64,000 bases of DNA from Bradyrhizobium sp. LLZ17. Its GTDB lineage: Bacteria > Pseudomonadota > Alphaproteobacteria > Rhizobiales > Xanthobacteraceae. The first letter of the stretch is position 1. Each line of letters opens with the position of its first letter. The position numbers and the translations under genes were made by a program. This document shows positions 1 through 11,874 of this stretch, one piece after another. The stretch is taken from assembly GCF_041200145.1 (NCBI RefSeq), contig NZ_CP165734.1, positions 3,968,001 through 4,032,000 on the forward strand, written 5' to 3'. The notes beneath the pieces were generated by a model. It made no database searches and was not told the DNA's origin. It worked only from the letters and a program-made list of their open reading frames with translations.

Positions 1-1731
<1,731 letters not shown>

Positions 1732-1769
1732 GGTGTCCCTCCTGGGGTAATTTTTGTTCAATCTCGCAG

Positions 1770-1788
1770 TGCGGAATTTAATTCCGCA
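1770..1788. promoter_or_regulatory. Palindromic operator candidate for the IclR regulator
   Basis: TGCGGAATTTAATTCCGCA is an inverted repeat with 8-bp perfect arms and a 3-bp centre. It sits in the 90-bp gap between the divergent fadJ-like and iclR-like genes. Known IclR-family operators are short palindromes of the GGAA-TTCC type, so autoregulation plus control of fadJ is the natural reading. The assignment is inference from position and symmetry. Confidence 0.6.
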
Positions 1789-1821
1789 TCTTGACGGCAG
1801 GGTTATTTTGAAGCACGTGGC

Positions 1822-2721
1822 TTGTCAACGACTCCGCGCAAGAGCAGATCAGGGATGAAGCGTACAGGAAAGAAGACTGCGACCGACCGGAATTTCGTGG
1901 TCGCGCTTTCCCGCGGGCTGGACGTATTGCGCGCATTCGAACCCAATGACGGCCTTCTCGGCAATCAGGAGATCGCGTCGCGGACAGATCTGCCCAAGCC
2001 GACGGTATCGCGGCTGACCTATACGTTAACCAAGCTCGGCTATCTGGCGCCGGTTCCTCGCTTCGAGAAGTACCAGCTCACGCCCGCTGCAATGTCGCTC
2101 GGTTACGCGGCGCTCGCCAATCTCGGTGTTCGGCATTTGTCCGAGCCGTTTCGCGAGGAAGTGATGCGCGCCACGGGCGGAGCCGTCGCCGTCGGCGGCC
2201 GCGATCGTCACAGCATGATCTATTTCGGGCAGAGCCGCGGCAGCGAGACCGTCGGCGTTCAACTTGACGTCGGCTCCCGCGTGCCGATTGCAACCAGCGC
2301 GATGGGTCGCGCCTATTTCTGGGCTTTGGGCGAAGACGACCGCGCCGAATTGTCGCGTGTCCTGCGCGAACATTACGGCAGCCGCTGGCCCAAGATGCGC
2401 GACGGGTTGGAACGATCCGGCGAAACCGTCGCGAAGTACGGCTTTGCGATGTCCGTCGGCGACTGGCACGACGACATTGGCGCGGCCGGCGTCGCGCTCA
2501 AGCTCAACGACGGAACCGGGCCTTACGCATTCAATTGCGGCGCGCCTGCATTCCGCTTCACGGAAGAGCGTTTGATCAACGACATTGGACCGCGTCTGCT
2601 TGCGATGGTAAGGAACATCGAAGCGGCACTGGGGGGTCTGATGCCGCATTCAAAAAAACAAGACAGCAAGAAGCTGAAGTCAGGAGGAAAAGTTGCGCGT
2701 GTGGCCGAGGGGATCAGATAG
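1822..2721 (+). CDS. IclR-family transcriptional regulator
   Basis: DNA-binding regulator with an N-terminal winged helix-turn-helix (ALSRGLDVLRAF, then NQEIASRTDLPKPTVSRLTYTL) and a C-terminal IclR effector-binding domain (VGVQLDVGSRVPIATSAMGRAYFWAL). The first possible start is TTG 1822; ATG 1855 is an alternative and leaves all of the HTH intact. The tail after residue 270 is lysine-rich and low complexity. The gene lies between a fadJ-type gene and a liv ABC operon in the same direction, so it may control import and oxidation of an acid substrate. The effector cannot be read from sequence. Confidence 0.9.
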   Translation: MSTTPRKSRSGMKRTGKKTATDRNFVVALSRGLDVLRAFEPNDGLLGNQEIASRTDLPKPTVSRLTYTLTKLGYLAPVPRFEKYQLTPAAMSLGYAALANLGVRHLSEPFREEVMRATGGAVAVGGRDRHSMIYFGQSRGSETVGVQLDVGSRVPIATSAMGRAYFWALGEDDRAELSRVLREHYGSRWPKMRDGLERSGETVAKYGFAMSVGDWHDDIGAAGVALKLNDGTGPYAFNCGAPAFRFTEERLINDIGPRLLAMVRNIEAALGGLMPHSKKQDSKKLKSGGKVARVAEGIR

Positions 2722-2787
2722 CCTTCGTCATTGCCGGGAGCGGTTCACATCGCTCCTCCGCCCACTGAACAATGTGGGCGAGACGAG

Positions 2788-3581
2788 ATGACGCAGGCAC
2801 AGCTCGCGCAGGGGACATCGCCTCTGCTCGCGGTTCGCGACGTCAGCGTCGTGTTCGGCGGCATTGTCGCGCTCAACGGCGTGTCGTTCGACATGCACAA
2901 GGGCCAGATCCTCGGATTGATCGGGCCCAACGGCGCCGGCAAGACCACGCTGTTCAACTGCCTCTCCCGGCTGTACCAGCCGTCGTCCGGCGATATCCTG
3001 ATGGAGGGCGCGAGCATCCTGACGCGGCCTGCGCACCGGATCGCCGAGATCGGCATTGGCCGGACCTTCCAGAACGTGGCGCTGTTTCCGAACCTCTCGG
3101 TCATGGACAATGTCCGCGTCGGCACCCACGCCCGCACCTCCAGCGACATCATCAGCGACTCGCTGCGCCTTGCCTGGATTCGCCGCAGCGAGAGCAGCGT
3201 CAACAAGAAGGTGCACGAGATCCTCGCCTATCTCGACCTGGAGGACGTCGCCCATAGCGTCGTGTCCGGCCTGCCCTTCGGCACGCAGAAGCGCGTCGAA
3301 TTGGCGCGAGCGCTCGCGGCGGACCCGAAGATCCTGTTGCTCGACGAGCCCGCGGGCGGCCTCAACCACGAGGAAGTCCATGTGCTCGGCGACCTCATCC
3401 GCCGCATCCGCGACGACCGTCACATGACCGTGCTGCTGGTCGAGCACCACATGGGCCTCGTGATGTCGATCGCCGATCACGTCGTCGCGCTAAATTTCGG
3501 CAAGAAGCTCGCGGAAGGCACACCCGCCCAGGTGCAGGTGGATCCCGACGTCATCAAGGCCTATCTCGGGAGCAAGGACCA

Positions 3582-3585
<4 letters not shown>
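2788..3585 (+). CDS. livG: Branched-chain amino acid-type ABC transporter ATP-binding protein LivG
   Basis: Cytoplasmic ATPase of a HAAT-family (LivFGHMK) importer. Walker A is GPNGAGKTT, Walker B is ILLLDEPAGGLNHEE. The signature region is degenerate (GLPFGTQKRVELARAL, no canonical LSGGQ), which is usual for LivG. The long LivG-specific C-terminal segment after EHHMGLVMSIADH is present. ATG 2788 is preferred over an in-frame ATG at 2731 because conserved sequence begins after it; length is then 265 residues. The stop overlaps the livF start by 4 nt (ATGA), showing translational coupling. Substrate is inferred only at the level of amino or carboxylic acids. Confidence 0.93.
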
Positions 3586-4295
<710 letters not shown>

Positions 4296-4307
4296 GGAGC
4301 CGGGACA

Positions 4308-5185
4308 ATGGAACTGTTTACCAACCAGGTCCTGGCTGGGATTGCCACCGGCGCGATCTACGCCTGCATGGCGCTCGCCGTGGTCATGATCTACCAGGCG
4401 ATCGACCATCTCAACTTCGCGCAGGGCGAGATGGCGATGTTCTCGACCTTCATCTCCTGGCAGCTGATGCAGTGGGGCGTTCCTTATTGGGTCGCTTTCG
4501 TGCTCACGCTGGTCTTCGCCTTCGTCGGCGGCATTGCCATCGAGCGCATCCTGTTCAAGCCGCTCGCCAAGGCCCCGATCCTCACCAATGTCGCCGGCTT
4601 CATTGCGCTGTTTTCGATCATCAACTCCTCGGCCGGCCTGATCTGGGACTTCACCATCAAGCAATATCCGACCCCGTTCGGCTCTTCGCCGTTTCTTGGC
4701 AGCCAGCTGATCTCGACCCACCAGGCCGGCATGATCGGCGTCACCTTGCTGCTGCTGATCGGTCTCTACTTCTTCTTCCAGTACACCCGGATCGGCCTCG
4801 CGATGCGGGCGGCCGCCTCGGTGCCCGATCGGCCCGCCTCGTCGGCATCAACACCTCCTGGATGATCGCGCTCGGCTGGGGCATGGCGTCTGCGATCGGC
4901 GCGATCGCCGGCATGCTGATCGCTCCCGTCGTGTTCCTGGAACCCAACATGATGATCGGCATCCTGCTCTACGGCTTCGCCGCCGCCGTGCTCGGCGGAC
5001 TAACCAGCCCGTTCGGGGCCGTGGTCGGCGGCTTCTTGATGGGCATCTTCGAGAACCTTGTCGGCACCTACGTCCCCGGGGTCGGCAATGAACTCAAACT
5101 CCCGATCGCGCTCGCGCTGATCATCTCCGTCCTGGTCGTCAAACCCGCTGGTCTGTTCGGCCGGCACATCGTCAAGCGAGTTTGA
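4308..5185 (+). pseudogene. livH: LivH permease of branched-chain amino acid-type ABC transporter, split by a -1 frameshift
   Basis: Inner-membrane permease, family length about 290 residues. The frame starting at ATG 4308 runs through GLAMRAAASVPD and then leaves the family at 4829. The rest (ARLVGINTSWMIALGWG to the C-terminus) continues in another frame to 5185. Adding one base at GATC 4828-4830 restores a 292-residue protein with the usual 8 or so membrane helices and the permease loop. The break is either a sequencing deletion or a real inactivating mutation. Because livG, livF, livM and livK around it are intact, an assembly error is the more likely explanation. Confidence 0.85.
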
Positions 5186-5187
5186 TC

Positions 5188-6204
5188 ATGAGCGCTGTAG
5201 AAGACGTCGTCACGGAAGCCCCGGCCGTCGAGGCCGTTCCGAAGCGCGCCATGACGCTGGGCACGGGCACCTCGCTCGTGGTGCTGCTGCTTCTCGTCGC
5301 CGTTCCGCTGTTTGCGAAGAACTTCGTCATCTTCCAGCTGACTCAGTTGCTGTATCTGGGTCTCGCCGTGCTGGCGCTGAACATCCTGACCGGCGGCTCG
5401 GGCCAGTTCTCGCTTGGCCAGAGCGCGTTCTACGGCGTCGGCGCCTATGTCACCGCGGTGATGATGGAGCAGTTCAACGTCCCCTATTTCCTCTGCCTGC
5501 CGGTCGCGGGCGTCATTTGCTTCGGCGCGGGCTTCCTGTTCGGCCAGCCGGCCTTGCGGCTGTCCGGCGTGTACCTCGCGCTGGCCACCTTCGCGCTCGC
5601 CACCGCCATGCCGCAGCTGCTGAAATTGAATTTCCTCGAGAAGTGGACCGGCGGCGTGCAGGGCCTCGTCGTCACCAAGCCGGACGCACCGTTCGGGCTG
5701 CCGATGTCGCAGGACATGTGGCTGTATTACTTCTCGCTCGTCGTCGTGCTCGCGATCTACATCTTCTCGGTGAACCTGCTGCGCTCCCGCTCGGGCCGTG
5801 CCTTCATGGCGATCCGCGACAACGAGATCGCGGCCTCCGCCATGGGCGTCAACGTCGCGCTCTACAAGACGCTGGCCTTTGGCGTCTCGGCCGGCATCAC
5901 CGGCGTCGCCGGCGGCCTCAGCGCGATCGCGGTCCAGTTCGTCGCGCCCGACAGCTTCACCATCACGCTGGCGATCCAGCTGTTCCTCGGCATGGTCGTC
6001 GGCGGCGTGGGCTGGCTGCCCGGCTCGATCGTCGGCGCCGCCTTCATCATCTTCGTGCCGAACATCGCGGAGGGCATCTCGAAGGGCCTCTCCGGCGCCG
6101 TGTTCGGCGTGCTGCTGTTCCTCGTCATCTACCTCGTGCCGCATGGCGCGCGGCAGGTCGCGATCATGGGCCAGCAACTCGCCGGAAGACTCAGAAAGAA
6201 CTGA
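5188..6204 (+). CDS. livM: Branched-chain amino acid-type ABC transporter permease LivM
   Basis: Second permease subunit, 338 residues, with a predicted cytoplasmic N-terminus of about 30 residues followed by many hydrophobic helices. Family motifs include LNILTGGSGQFSLGQSAFYGVGAY near the N-terminus and the permease loop RSGRAFMAIRDNEIAASAMG. ATG 5188 lies just after the livH stop; TTG 5182 in the same frame is less likely. It is followed after 28 nt by livK with a strong ribosome-binding site, so the binding protein is cotranscribed with the permease. Confidence 0.94.
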   Translation: MSAVEDVVTEAPAVEAVPKRAMTLGTGTSLVVLLLLVAVPLFAKNFVIFQLTQLLYLGLAVLALNILTGGSGQFSLGQSAFYGVGAYVTAVMMEQFNVPYFLCLPVAGVICFGAGFLFGQPALRLSGVYLALATFALATAMPQLLKLNFLEKWTGGVQGLVVTKPDAPFGLPMSQDMWLYYFSLVVVLAIYIFSVNLLRSRSGRAFMAIRDNEIAASAMGVNVALYKTLAFGVSAGITGVAGGLSAIAVQFVAPDSFTITLAIQLFLGMVVGGVGWLPGSIVGAAFIIFVPNIAEGISKGLSGAVFGVLLFLVIYLVPHGARQVAIMGQQLAGRLRKN

Positions 6205-6232
6205 AAACGGTCCATTAAAGAAGGAGACCAAA

Positions 6233-7465
6233 TTGATTTTCGAAAGAACACTCCGAACCGCCGCGCTGGTGACAGCAACGGCGGTCATCACTTTCACCTC
6301 CGGCGCGGCCTTCGCCCAGAAGAAATACGACACCGGCGCGTCCGATACCGAGATCAAGATCGGCAACATCATGCCGTACAGCGGTCCGGCCTCGGCCTAT
6401 GGCGTCATCGGCAAGACCGAAGAAGCCTATTTCAAGATGATCAACGACAAGGGCGGCATCAACGGCCGCAAGATCAACTTCGTCACCTATGACGACGGCT
6501 ATTCACCGCCCAAGGCGGTCGAGCAGGTCCGCAAGCTGGTCGAGAGCGACGAGGTGCTCGCCGTGTTCAACCCGCTGGGCACGCCCTCGAACAGCGCGAT
6601 CCAGAAATACCTGAACGCCAAGAAGATCCCGCAGTTGTTCGTCGCCACCGGCGCCACCAAGTGGAACGATCCGAAGAACTTCCCCTGGACCATGGGGTGG
6701 CAGCCCTCCTATCAGAGCGAAGCGCAGATCTACGCGAAATGGCTGCTGAAAGAGAAGCCCGACGCCAAGATCGCGATCCTCTATCAGAACGACGATTTCG
6801 GCAAAGACTACCTCAAGGGCACCAAGGACGGCCTCGGCGCCAAGGCCTCGTCCATCATCATGGAGGAGAGCTACGAGGTGTCCGAGCCGTCGATCGACGG
6901 CCACATCGTCAAGATCAAGGCCGCCAATCCCGACGTGCTGATGATCTACACGACCCCGAAATTCGGCGCCCAGACCATCAAGAAGACCGCCGAGCTCGGC
7001 TGGAAGCCGCTGCAGATCATCACCAATGTGTCGGCCTCGGTCGGCAGCGTGATGAAGCCGGCCGGCTTCGAGGCCTCGCAGGGCGTGCTGTCGGCGGCCT
7101 ATGCCAAGGACGGCGCCGATCCGCGCTGGAACGACGACCCCGGCATGAAGAAGTGGTCCGAGTTCCTCGACAAGTACATGCCCGGCGCGGACAAGACCGA
7201 TGCCAGCATCGTCTACGGCTATGGTGCGGCGCAGACGCTGGCCAAGGCGCTGGAGCAGTGCGGCGACGATCTCACCCGCGCCAATCTGATGAAGCAGGCG
7301 GCGAGCCTGAAGGACTTCGCTCCCGACACGCTGCTGCCGGGTGTCAAGATCAACACCGGTCCAAGCGACTTCGCCCCGATCAGCCAGCTCCAGATGCAGC
7401 GTTTCAAGGGCGAGAGATGGGAACAGTTCGGCGAGATCCTGAACGGCGATGTCGCTCCGGAATGA
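6233..7465 (+). CDS. livK: ABC transporter substrate-binding protein, LivK family (copy 1)
   Basis: Periplasmic type I solute-binding protein, 410 residues. The start is TTG 6233, chosen because AAGGAG lies 6 nt upstream and because it gives a proper signal peptide (AALVTATAVITFTSGAAFA, cleavage before QKKYDTG). The mature part begins with an ABC-type periplasmic binding fold (GNIMPYSGPASAYGVIGKTE) and carries VESDEVLAVFNPLGTP and ILYQNDDFGKDY. It ends the first liv operon and is followed by a strong terminator. Three paralogues follow with near-identical mature N-termini. The ligand is unknown; amino acid, aromatic acid and aliphatic acid ligands all occur in this family. Confidence 0.94.
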   Translation: MIFERTLRTAALVTATAVITFTSGAAFAQKKYDTGASDTEIKIGNIMPYSGPASAYGVIGKTEEAYFKMINDKGGINGRKINFVTYDDGYSPPKAVEQVRKLVESDEVLAVFNPLGTPSNSAIQKYLNAKKIPQLFVATGATKWNDPKNFPWTMGWQPSYQSEAQIYAKWLLKEKPDAKIAILYQNDDFGKDYLKGTKDGLGAKASSIIMEESYEVSEPSIDGHIVKIKAANPDVLMIYTTPKFGAQTIKKTAELGWKPLQIITNVSASVGSVMKPAGFEASQGVLSAAYAKDGADPRWNDDPGMKKWSEFLDKYMPGADKTDASIVYGYGAAQTLAKALEQCGDDLTRANLMKQAASLKDFAPDTLLPGVKINTGPSDFAPISQLQMQRFKGERWEQFGEILNGDVAPE

Positions 7466-7493
7466 TGCGCTGACGCCATAGTCGAAAGTCGAG

Positions 7494-7524
7494 AAGCCCC
7501 CGCGATCGAACGCGGGGGCTTTTT
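7494..7524 (+). terminator. Rho-independent terminator after livK copy 1
   Basis: AAGCCCCCGCG, a 6-nt loop (ATCGAA), then CGCGGGGGCTTTTT: an 11-bp GC-rich stem followed by five T residues. It separates livK copy 1 from copy 2, so copy 2 probably needs its own promoter. Confidence 0.9.
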
Positions 7525-7584
7525 GTTGACGTCATGCTTCAATCTTGTTCAATGCGGGCCGATCCAGCCGCGGGTGGGAGAGCA

Positions 7585-8811
7585 ATGATCGCCGTTCGAT
7601 TTCAGGTTGCGTCCGTTTGGGCGGCATTCACGTTGTGCACTGCGATGTGCAACCCGGCGCTGGCGCAGAAGAAATACGACACCGGGGCGACCGACACCGA
7701 GATCAAAATCGGCAATATCATGCCCTATAGCGGCCCGGCCTCCGCCTATGCCGTGATCGGCCAGACCGAGGACGCCTATTTCAACAAGATCAACGCCGAA
7801 GGCGGCATCAACGGCCGCAAGGTCAAATTCATCTCCTATGACGACGCCTATTCGCCGCCGAAAACGGTGGAGCAGGCGCGCAAGCTGGTCGAGAGCGACG
7901 GCGTGCTTCTGATCTTCGGCTCGCTCGGCACCTCCACCAACGGCGCCATCCGCAAATACATGAACGACAAGAAGGTGCCGCAACTGTTCGTGGCGAGCGG
8001 CGCCTCGAAGTGGAACGACCCTCGGCAATATCCCTGGACCATGGGCTGGCAGCCGAGCTACGCCAGCGAGGCGCGGATCTATGCCAAATACATCATGACA
8101 GAGAAGCCCGACGCCAAGATCGGCGTGCTCTACCAGAACGACGATTTCGGCAAGGACTATTTGAACGGGCTGAAGGACGGCCTCGGCGCCAAGGCCTCGA
8201 TGATCGTGCTGGAAGAGGGCTACGACACCACGGAGCCTGCCGTCGACGAGCACGTGGTGAAGCTGAAGGCGGCGGGCGCCGACGTCTTCATCAGCGTCAC
8301 CACGCCTAAATTTGCCGCCCAGGCGATCAAGAAGGCGGCCGAGATCAACTGGCATCCGATCCACATCATCTCCAACGTCTCGGCTTCGGTCGGCGGCGTG
8401 ATCGAGCCCGCGGGCTTCGAGATTGCGCAAGGCATCCTGTCGGCGAGCTACATCAAGGACGGCTCCGACCCGCAATGGAATGCCGATGAGGGCATGAAGC
8501 GGTTCTATAACTTCATCGCGAAGTACGCCCCGAAGGCGAACAAGCTCGATGCCGGCGTGGTGTTCGGCTACGCGGCCGCCCAGACCATGGTGAAGGTGCT
8601 GCAAATGTGCGGTGACGACCTCACCCGCGACAACATCATGAAGCAGGCCGCGTCCTTGAAGGATTTCGAGCCCGATACGCTGCTGCCCGGCATCAAGATC
8701 AACACCGCACCGGACAATTTCGCGCCGATCGAGCAGCTCCAGATGATGCGGTTCAGGGGCAAAAAATGGGAGCTGTTCGGCGATGTGATCTCGAGTGAGA
8801 TTGGCCATTAG
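7585..8811 (+). CDS. ABC transporter substrate-binding protein, LivK family (copy 2)
   Basis: Paralogue of the preceding livK, 408 residues. Start ATG 7585 has GGGAGAG upstream and gives a signal peptide ending NPALA before QKKYDTGATDTE. The mature N-terminus (KIGNIMPYSGPASAYAVIGQTE) is almost identical to copy 1, while the rest diverges, for example VESDGVLLIFGSLGTS where the other copies have VESDE and LGTP. No hairpin terminator is visible after it. It has no permease of its own and probably shares the LivFGHM encoded upstream, giving that transporter a second ligand specificity. That sharing is inference. Confidence 0.92.
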   Translation: MIAVRFQVASVWAAFTLCTAMCNPALAQKKYDTGATDTEIKIGNIMPYSGPASAYAVIGQTEDAYFNKINAEGGINGRKVKFISYDDAYSPPKTVEQARKLVESDGVLLIFGSLGTSTNGAIRKYMNDKKVPQLFVASGASKWNDPRQYPWTMGWQPSYASEARIYAKYIMTEKPDAKIGVLYQNDDFGKDYLNGLKDGLGAKASMIVLEEGYDTTEPAVDEHVVKLKAAGADVFISVTTPKFAAQAIKKAAEINWHPIHIISNVSASVGGVIEPAGFEIAQGILSASYIKDGSDPQWNADEGMKRFYNFIAKYAPKANKLDAGVVFGYAAAQTMVKVLQMCGDDLTRDNIMKQAASLKDFEPDTLLPGIKINTAPDNFAPIEQLQMMRFRGKKWELFGDVISSEIGH

Positions 8812-8904
8812 AGCTCTTTCCCCGCAGCGCAATTTGAAGTGACGCTGGATTCGGGACGCAACTCAGGATCAGTCCGTTGCCGCGAGAGGCGGAATCTCAC
8901 CGGC

Positions 8905-8916
8905 CGGAATATTCCG
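8905..8916. promoter_or_regulatory. Palindrome with half-sites like the upstream IclR operator
   Basis: CGGAATATTCCG is a perfect 12-bp palindrome in the 260-bp gap before livK copy 3. Its arms (CGGAAT and ATTCCG) match those of the palindrome at 1770-1788, with no spacer instead of three bases. A further GCGGAAT half-site lies about 15 bp upstream. It may be a second site for the same IclR protein. This is a weak inference from sequence similarity. Confidence 0.3.
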
Positions 8917-9071
8917 CGCCGCATCGATCAAAATTGCGTCCACTGCGATTGTCACTGAGGCGTTTTTCTTGCTGGCCGGGCGGGAAGGGTATTCAATGTG
9001 CACTGGAGCGACGCAAACGAGCGCTCCCAATCAAAAAAACGACACATTGAAACGGACCAAGGGAGATCAAG

Positions 9072-10289
9072 ATGCCTGCGATGCATGTGCGCCTGGGGGC
9101 CCTTGCGGCTGCCCTCGCGCTGACTGCCTTCCTATCCACGGCAGCGTCGGCGCAAAAAAAATACGATACCGGCGCAACGGACACCGAGATCAAGATCGGC
9201 AACATCATGCCTTACAGCGGCCCCGCCTCCGCTTACGGCGTCATCGGCAAGACCGAAGAAGCCTATTTCCGCAAGATCAACGCGGAAGGCGGGATCAACG
9301 GCCGCAAGATCAACTTCATCAGCTATGACGATGCCTACTCGCCGCCGAAGACGGTCGAGCAGGCGCGGAAGCTTGTGGAGAGCGACGAGGTGCTCCTGAT
9401 CTTCAACTCGCTCGGCACGCCGCCCAACTCCGCTATCCAGAAATACATGAACTCGAAGAAAGTGCCGCAGCTGTTCGTCGCCACGGGCGCCACCAAGTGG
9501 AACGACCCGAAGGAATTTCCCTGGACCATGGGCTGGCAGCCCAATTACCAGAGCGAAGCCATCATCTACGCGAAATACATCCTGAAAAACCATTCGGACG
9601 GCAAGATCGCCGTGCTGTATCAGAACGACGACTACGGCAAGGACTATCTGAAAGGCTTCAAGGAGGGACTTGGCGCCAAGGCCAGCTCGATGATCGTGAT
9701 CGAGGAAAGCTACGAGGTATCCGAGCCGACGATCGATTCCCACATCGTCAAGATGAAGTCGACCGGCGCCGACGTGTTCTTCAACATCACCACGCCGAAA
9801 TTCGCGGCGCAGGCGATCAAGAAGAACGCCGAGATCGGCTGGAAGCCCATGCATTTTCTCAACAACGTGTCGGCGTCCATCGGCAGCGTGATCAAGCCGG
9901 CGGGTTTCGACAACGCGCAGGGCATCATCTCCTCGCAATACTTCAAGGACCCGACCGATCCGCAGTGGAAGAACGATCCAGGCATGAAGGCCTGGAACGA
10001 ATTCCTGGACAAATACTACCCGGATGCGAACCGCGCCGACGCTTCGGTCATGTACGGCTACATCGTCTCGCAAGGGCTCGTGCAGGTGTTAAAGGCCTGC
10101 GGCGACAATCTCACTCGCGAAAACATCATGAAGCAGGCCGCGAGCCTGAGAGATTTCGAGCCCGCCGGACTCCTTCCCGGCATCAAGGTTAACACCAGCC
10201 CCACCGACTTCGCCCCGATCTCGCAGGTGCAACTCGAGCGCTTCAAGGGCGAGACCTGGGAGCTGTTCGGCGAGGTCATCAGCGGCTGA
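9072..10289 (+). CDS. ABC transporter substrate-binding protein, LivK family (copy 3)
   Basis: Third paralogous periplasmic binding protein, 405 residues. ATG 9072 has GGGAGATC upstream. The signal peptide ends STAASA before QKKYDTGATDTE. It keeps every family block (SYDDAYSPPKTVEQARKLVE, VLYQNDDYGKDYLKG, LNNVSASIGSVIKPAGF) and is closest to copy 4. Preceded by a 260-bp intergenic region and followed by its own terminator, it looks like a separately transcribed unit. Such orphan binding proteins commonly widen the substrate range of one Liv transporter. Confidence 0.93.
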   Translation: MPAMHVRLGALAAALALTAFLSTAASAQKKYDTGATDTEIKIGNIMPYSGPASAYGVIGKTEEAYFRKINAEGGINGRKINFISYDDAYSPPKTVEQARKLVESDEVLLIFNSLGTPPNSAIQKYMNSKKVPQLFVATGATKWNDPKEFPWTMGWQPNYQSEAIIYAKYILKNHSDGKIAVLYQNDDYGKDYLKGFKEGLGAKASSMIVIEESYEVSEPTIDSHIVKMKSTGADVFFNITTPKFAAQAIKKNAEIGWKPMHFLNNVSASIGSVIKPAGFDNAQGIISSQYFKDPTDPQWKNDPGMKAWNEFLDKYYPDANRADASVMYGYIVSQGLVQVLKACGDNLTRENIMKQAASLRDFEPAGLLPGIKVNTSPTDFAPISQVQLERFKGETWELFGEVISG

Positions 10290-10322
10290 GGCCAAGCCAG
10301 CGAGAATGTCTACTAAAGAAGC

Positions 10323-10353
10323 AGCCCCTGCGACCATATCGCAGGGGCTTTTT
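10323..10353 (+). terminator. Rho-independent terminator after livK copy 3
   Basis: AGCCCCTGCGA, loop CCATA, TCGCAGGGGCT, then a T run to 10353. The perfect 11-bp stem is nearly the same sequence as the terminator after copy 4, so gene and terminator seem to have been duplicated together. Confidence 0.9.
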
Positions 10354-10457
10354 CTTGAAGACACCGGGTAAATCGTATTGAATTGCACTCGCGTCCGCCA
10401 AAAACCATGAAGACAAAAAAAGGAACGCACACATACCAAGAAAATAGGGAGATAGGA

Positions 10458-11687
10458 ATGCCCGCTGTCACCGGCAAGCTTGCGGCCGCGTCTCTGGCGC
10501 TCGCGCTCATTGCGGCATCGACCACCATCGCGTCGGCCCAGAAGAAATACGATACCGGCGCGACCGATACCGAGATCAAGGTCGGCAACATCATGCCCTA
10601 CAGCGGACCGGCCTCCGCCTACGGCATCATCGGGCGGACCGAGGCCGCCTATTTCAAGAAGATCAACGAGGAAGGCGGCATCAACGGCCGCAAGATCAAC
10701 TTCATCTCGTATGACGATGCCTACTCGCCGCCGAAGACGGTCGAGCAGGCGCGCAAGCTGGTCGAGAGCGACGAAGTGCTGTTCATCTTCAATTCGCTCG
10801 GCACGCCGCCGAATTCGGCGATCCACAAGTACATGAACTCGAAGAAGGTGCCGCAGCTGTTCGTCGCGACCGGCGCCACCAAGTGGAACGATCCGAAAGA
10901 CTTCCCCTGGACGATGGGCTGGCAGCCCAACTACCAGAGCGAGACGCAGATCTATGCGAAGTGGCTCTTGAAGAACAAGCCGGACGCCAAGATCGCCGTG
11001 CTCTACCAGAACGACGATTACGGCAAGGACTATGTGAAGGGCCTGAAGGACGGCCTGGGTGCCAAGGCGGCCTCGATGATCGTTGCGGAGGAGAGCTACG
11101 AGACCTCCGAGCCGACCATCGACAACCACATCGTCAAGCTGAAATCGACCGGCGCCGATGTCTTCATGAACATCACGACGCCGAAATTCGCAGCGCAGGC
11201 GATCAAGAAGATCGCCGAGGTCGGCTGGAAGCCGCTGCACTTCCTCAACAACGTCTCGGCCTCCGTCGGCAGCGTGCTCAAACCCGCGGGCTTCGAGAAC
11301 TCGCAGGACATTATCTCCGCCGACTATCTGAAGGACGTGTCCGATCCGGAATGGAACAATGATCCCGGCATGAAGGATTTCCTCGCCTTCATGACAAAAT
11401 ACTTCCCGGACGGCGACAAGCTCGACCACGGCACCATCGTCGGCTACGGCGTGGCCCAGACCCTGGTCCAGGTGCTGAAGCAGTGCGGGGACGACCTCAC
11501 CCGCGCGAACGTCATGAAGCAGGCCGCCAGCCTGAAGAACTTCCGCACCGAGGTGCTGCTGCCGGGCATCCAGATCAACACCTCCCCTACCGACTTCGCG
11601 CCGATCAGCCAGCTCCAGCTCGAGAGATTCAAGGGCGAGAAGTGGGATCTGTTCGGCGACGTGATCAGCGCCGACGTCGGCGGCTAG
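10458..11687 (+). CDS. ABC transporter substrate-binding protein, LivK family (copy 4)
   Basis: Fourth paralogous binding protein, 409 residues. ATG 10458 is chosen over upstream in-frame starts because ATAGGGAGATAGGA precedes it and a signal peptide follows at once (ending TTIASA before QKKYDTG). It shares long blocks with copy 3, including LNNVSASVGSVLKPAGFEN and TDFAPISQLQLERFKGEKWDLFGDVIS. It is bounded on both sides by terminators. As with copies 2 and 3, no permease or ATPase accompanies it. The ligand cannot be inferred. Confidence 0.93.
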   Translation: MPAVTGKLAAASLALALIAASTTIASAQKKYDTGATDTEIKVGNIMPYSGPASAYGIIGRTEAAYFKKINEEGGINGRKINFISYDDAYSPPKTVEQARKLVESDEVLFIFNSLGTPPNSAIHKYMNSKKVPQLFVATGATKWNDPKDFPWTMGWQPNYQSETQIYAKWLLKNKPDAKIAVLYQNDDYGKDYVKGLKDGLGAKAASMIVAEESYETSEPTIDNHIVKLKSTGADVFMNITTPKFAAQAIKKIAEVGWKPLHFLNNVSASVGSVLKPAGFENSQDIISADYLKDVSDPEWNNDPGMKDFLAFMTKYFPDGDKLDHGTIVGYGVAQTLVQVLKQCGDDLTRANVMKQAASLKNFRTEVLLPGIQINTSPTDFAPISQLQLERFKGEKWDLFGDVISADVGG

Positions 11688-11707
11688 CCGCATACGCAAC
11701 GACAGAT

Positions 11708-11739
11708 AGCCCCCTGCGAGGACATCGCAGGGGGCTTTT
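11708..11739 (+). terminator. Rho-independent terminator after livK copy 4
   Basis: AGCCCCCTGCGA, loop GGACA, TCGCAGGGGGCT and a short T run. The 12-bp stem matches the terminator after copy 3 except for one extra G-C pair. Confidence 0.88.
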
Positions 11740-11874
11740 GCCTGCGTGCGGATTATGATCACGCGATTGCACAATCGAATGACGGCAAACCCTGCTTTAC
11801 GCTTTCAGGTCTGATGCGGTAGGCAGGGAGCGGCGATATCGCCGCCACATGCCCGTTCGCTGAAGGCCATCGTC

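Noticed and set aside
5068..6372. 434-codon leftward ORF over livM
   Set aside because: It lies opposite an intact livM and has the Asp/Arg/Glu-rich composition of antisense GC-rich frames.
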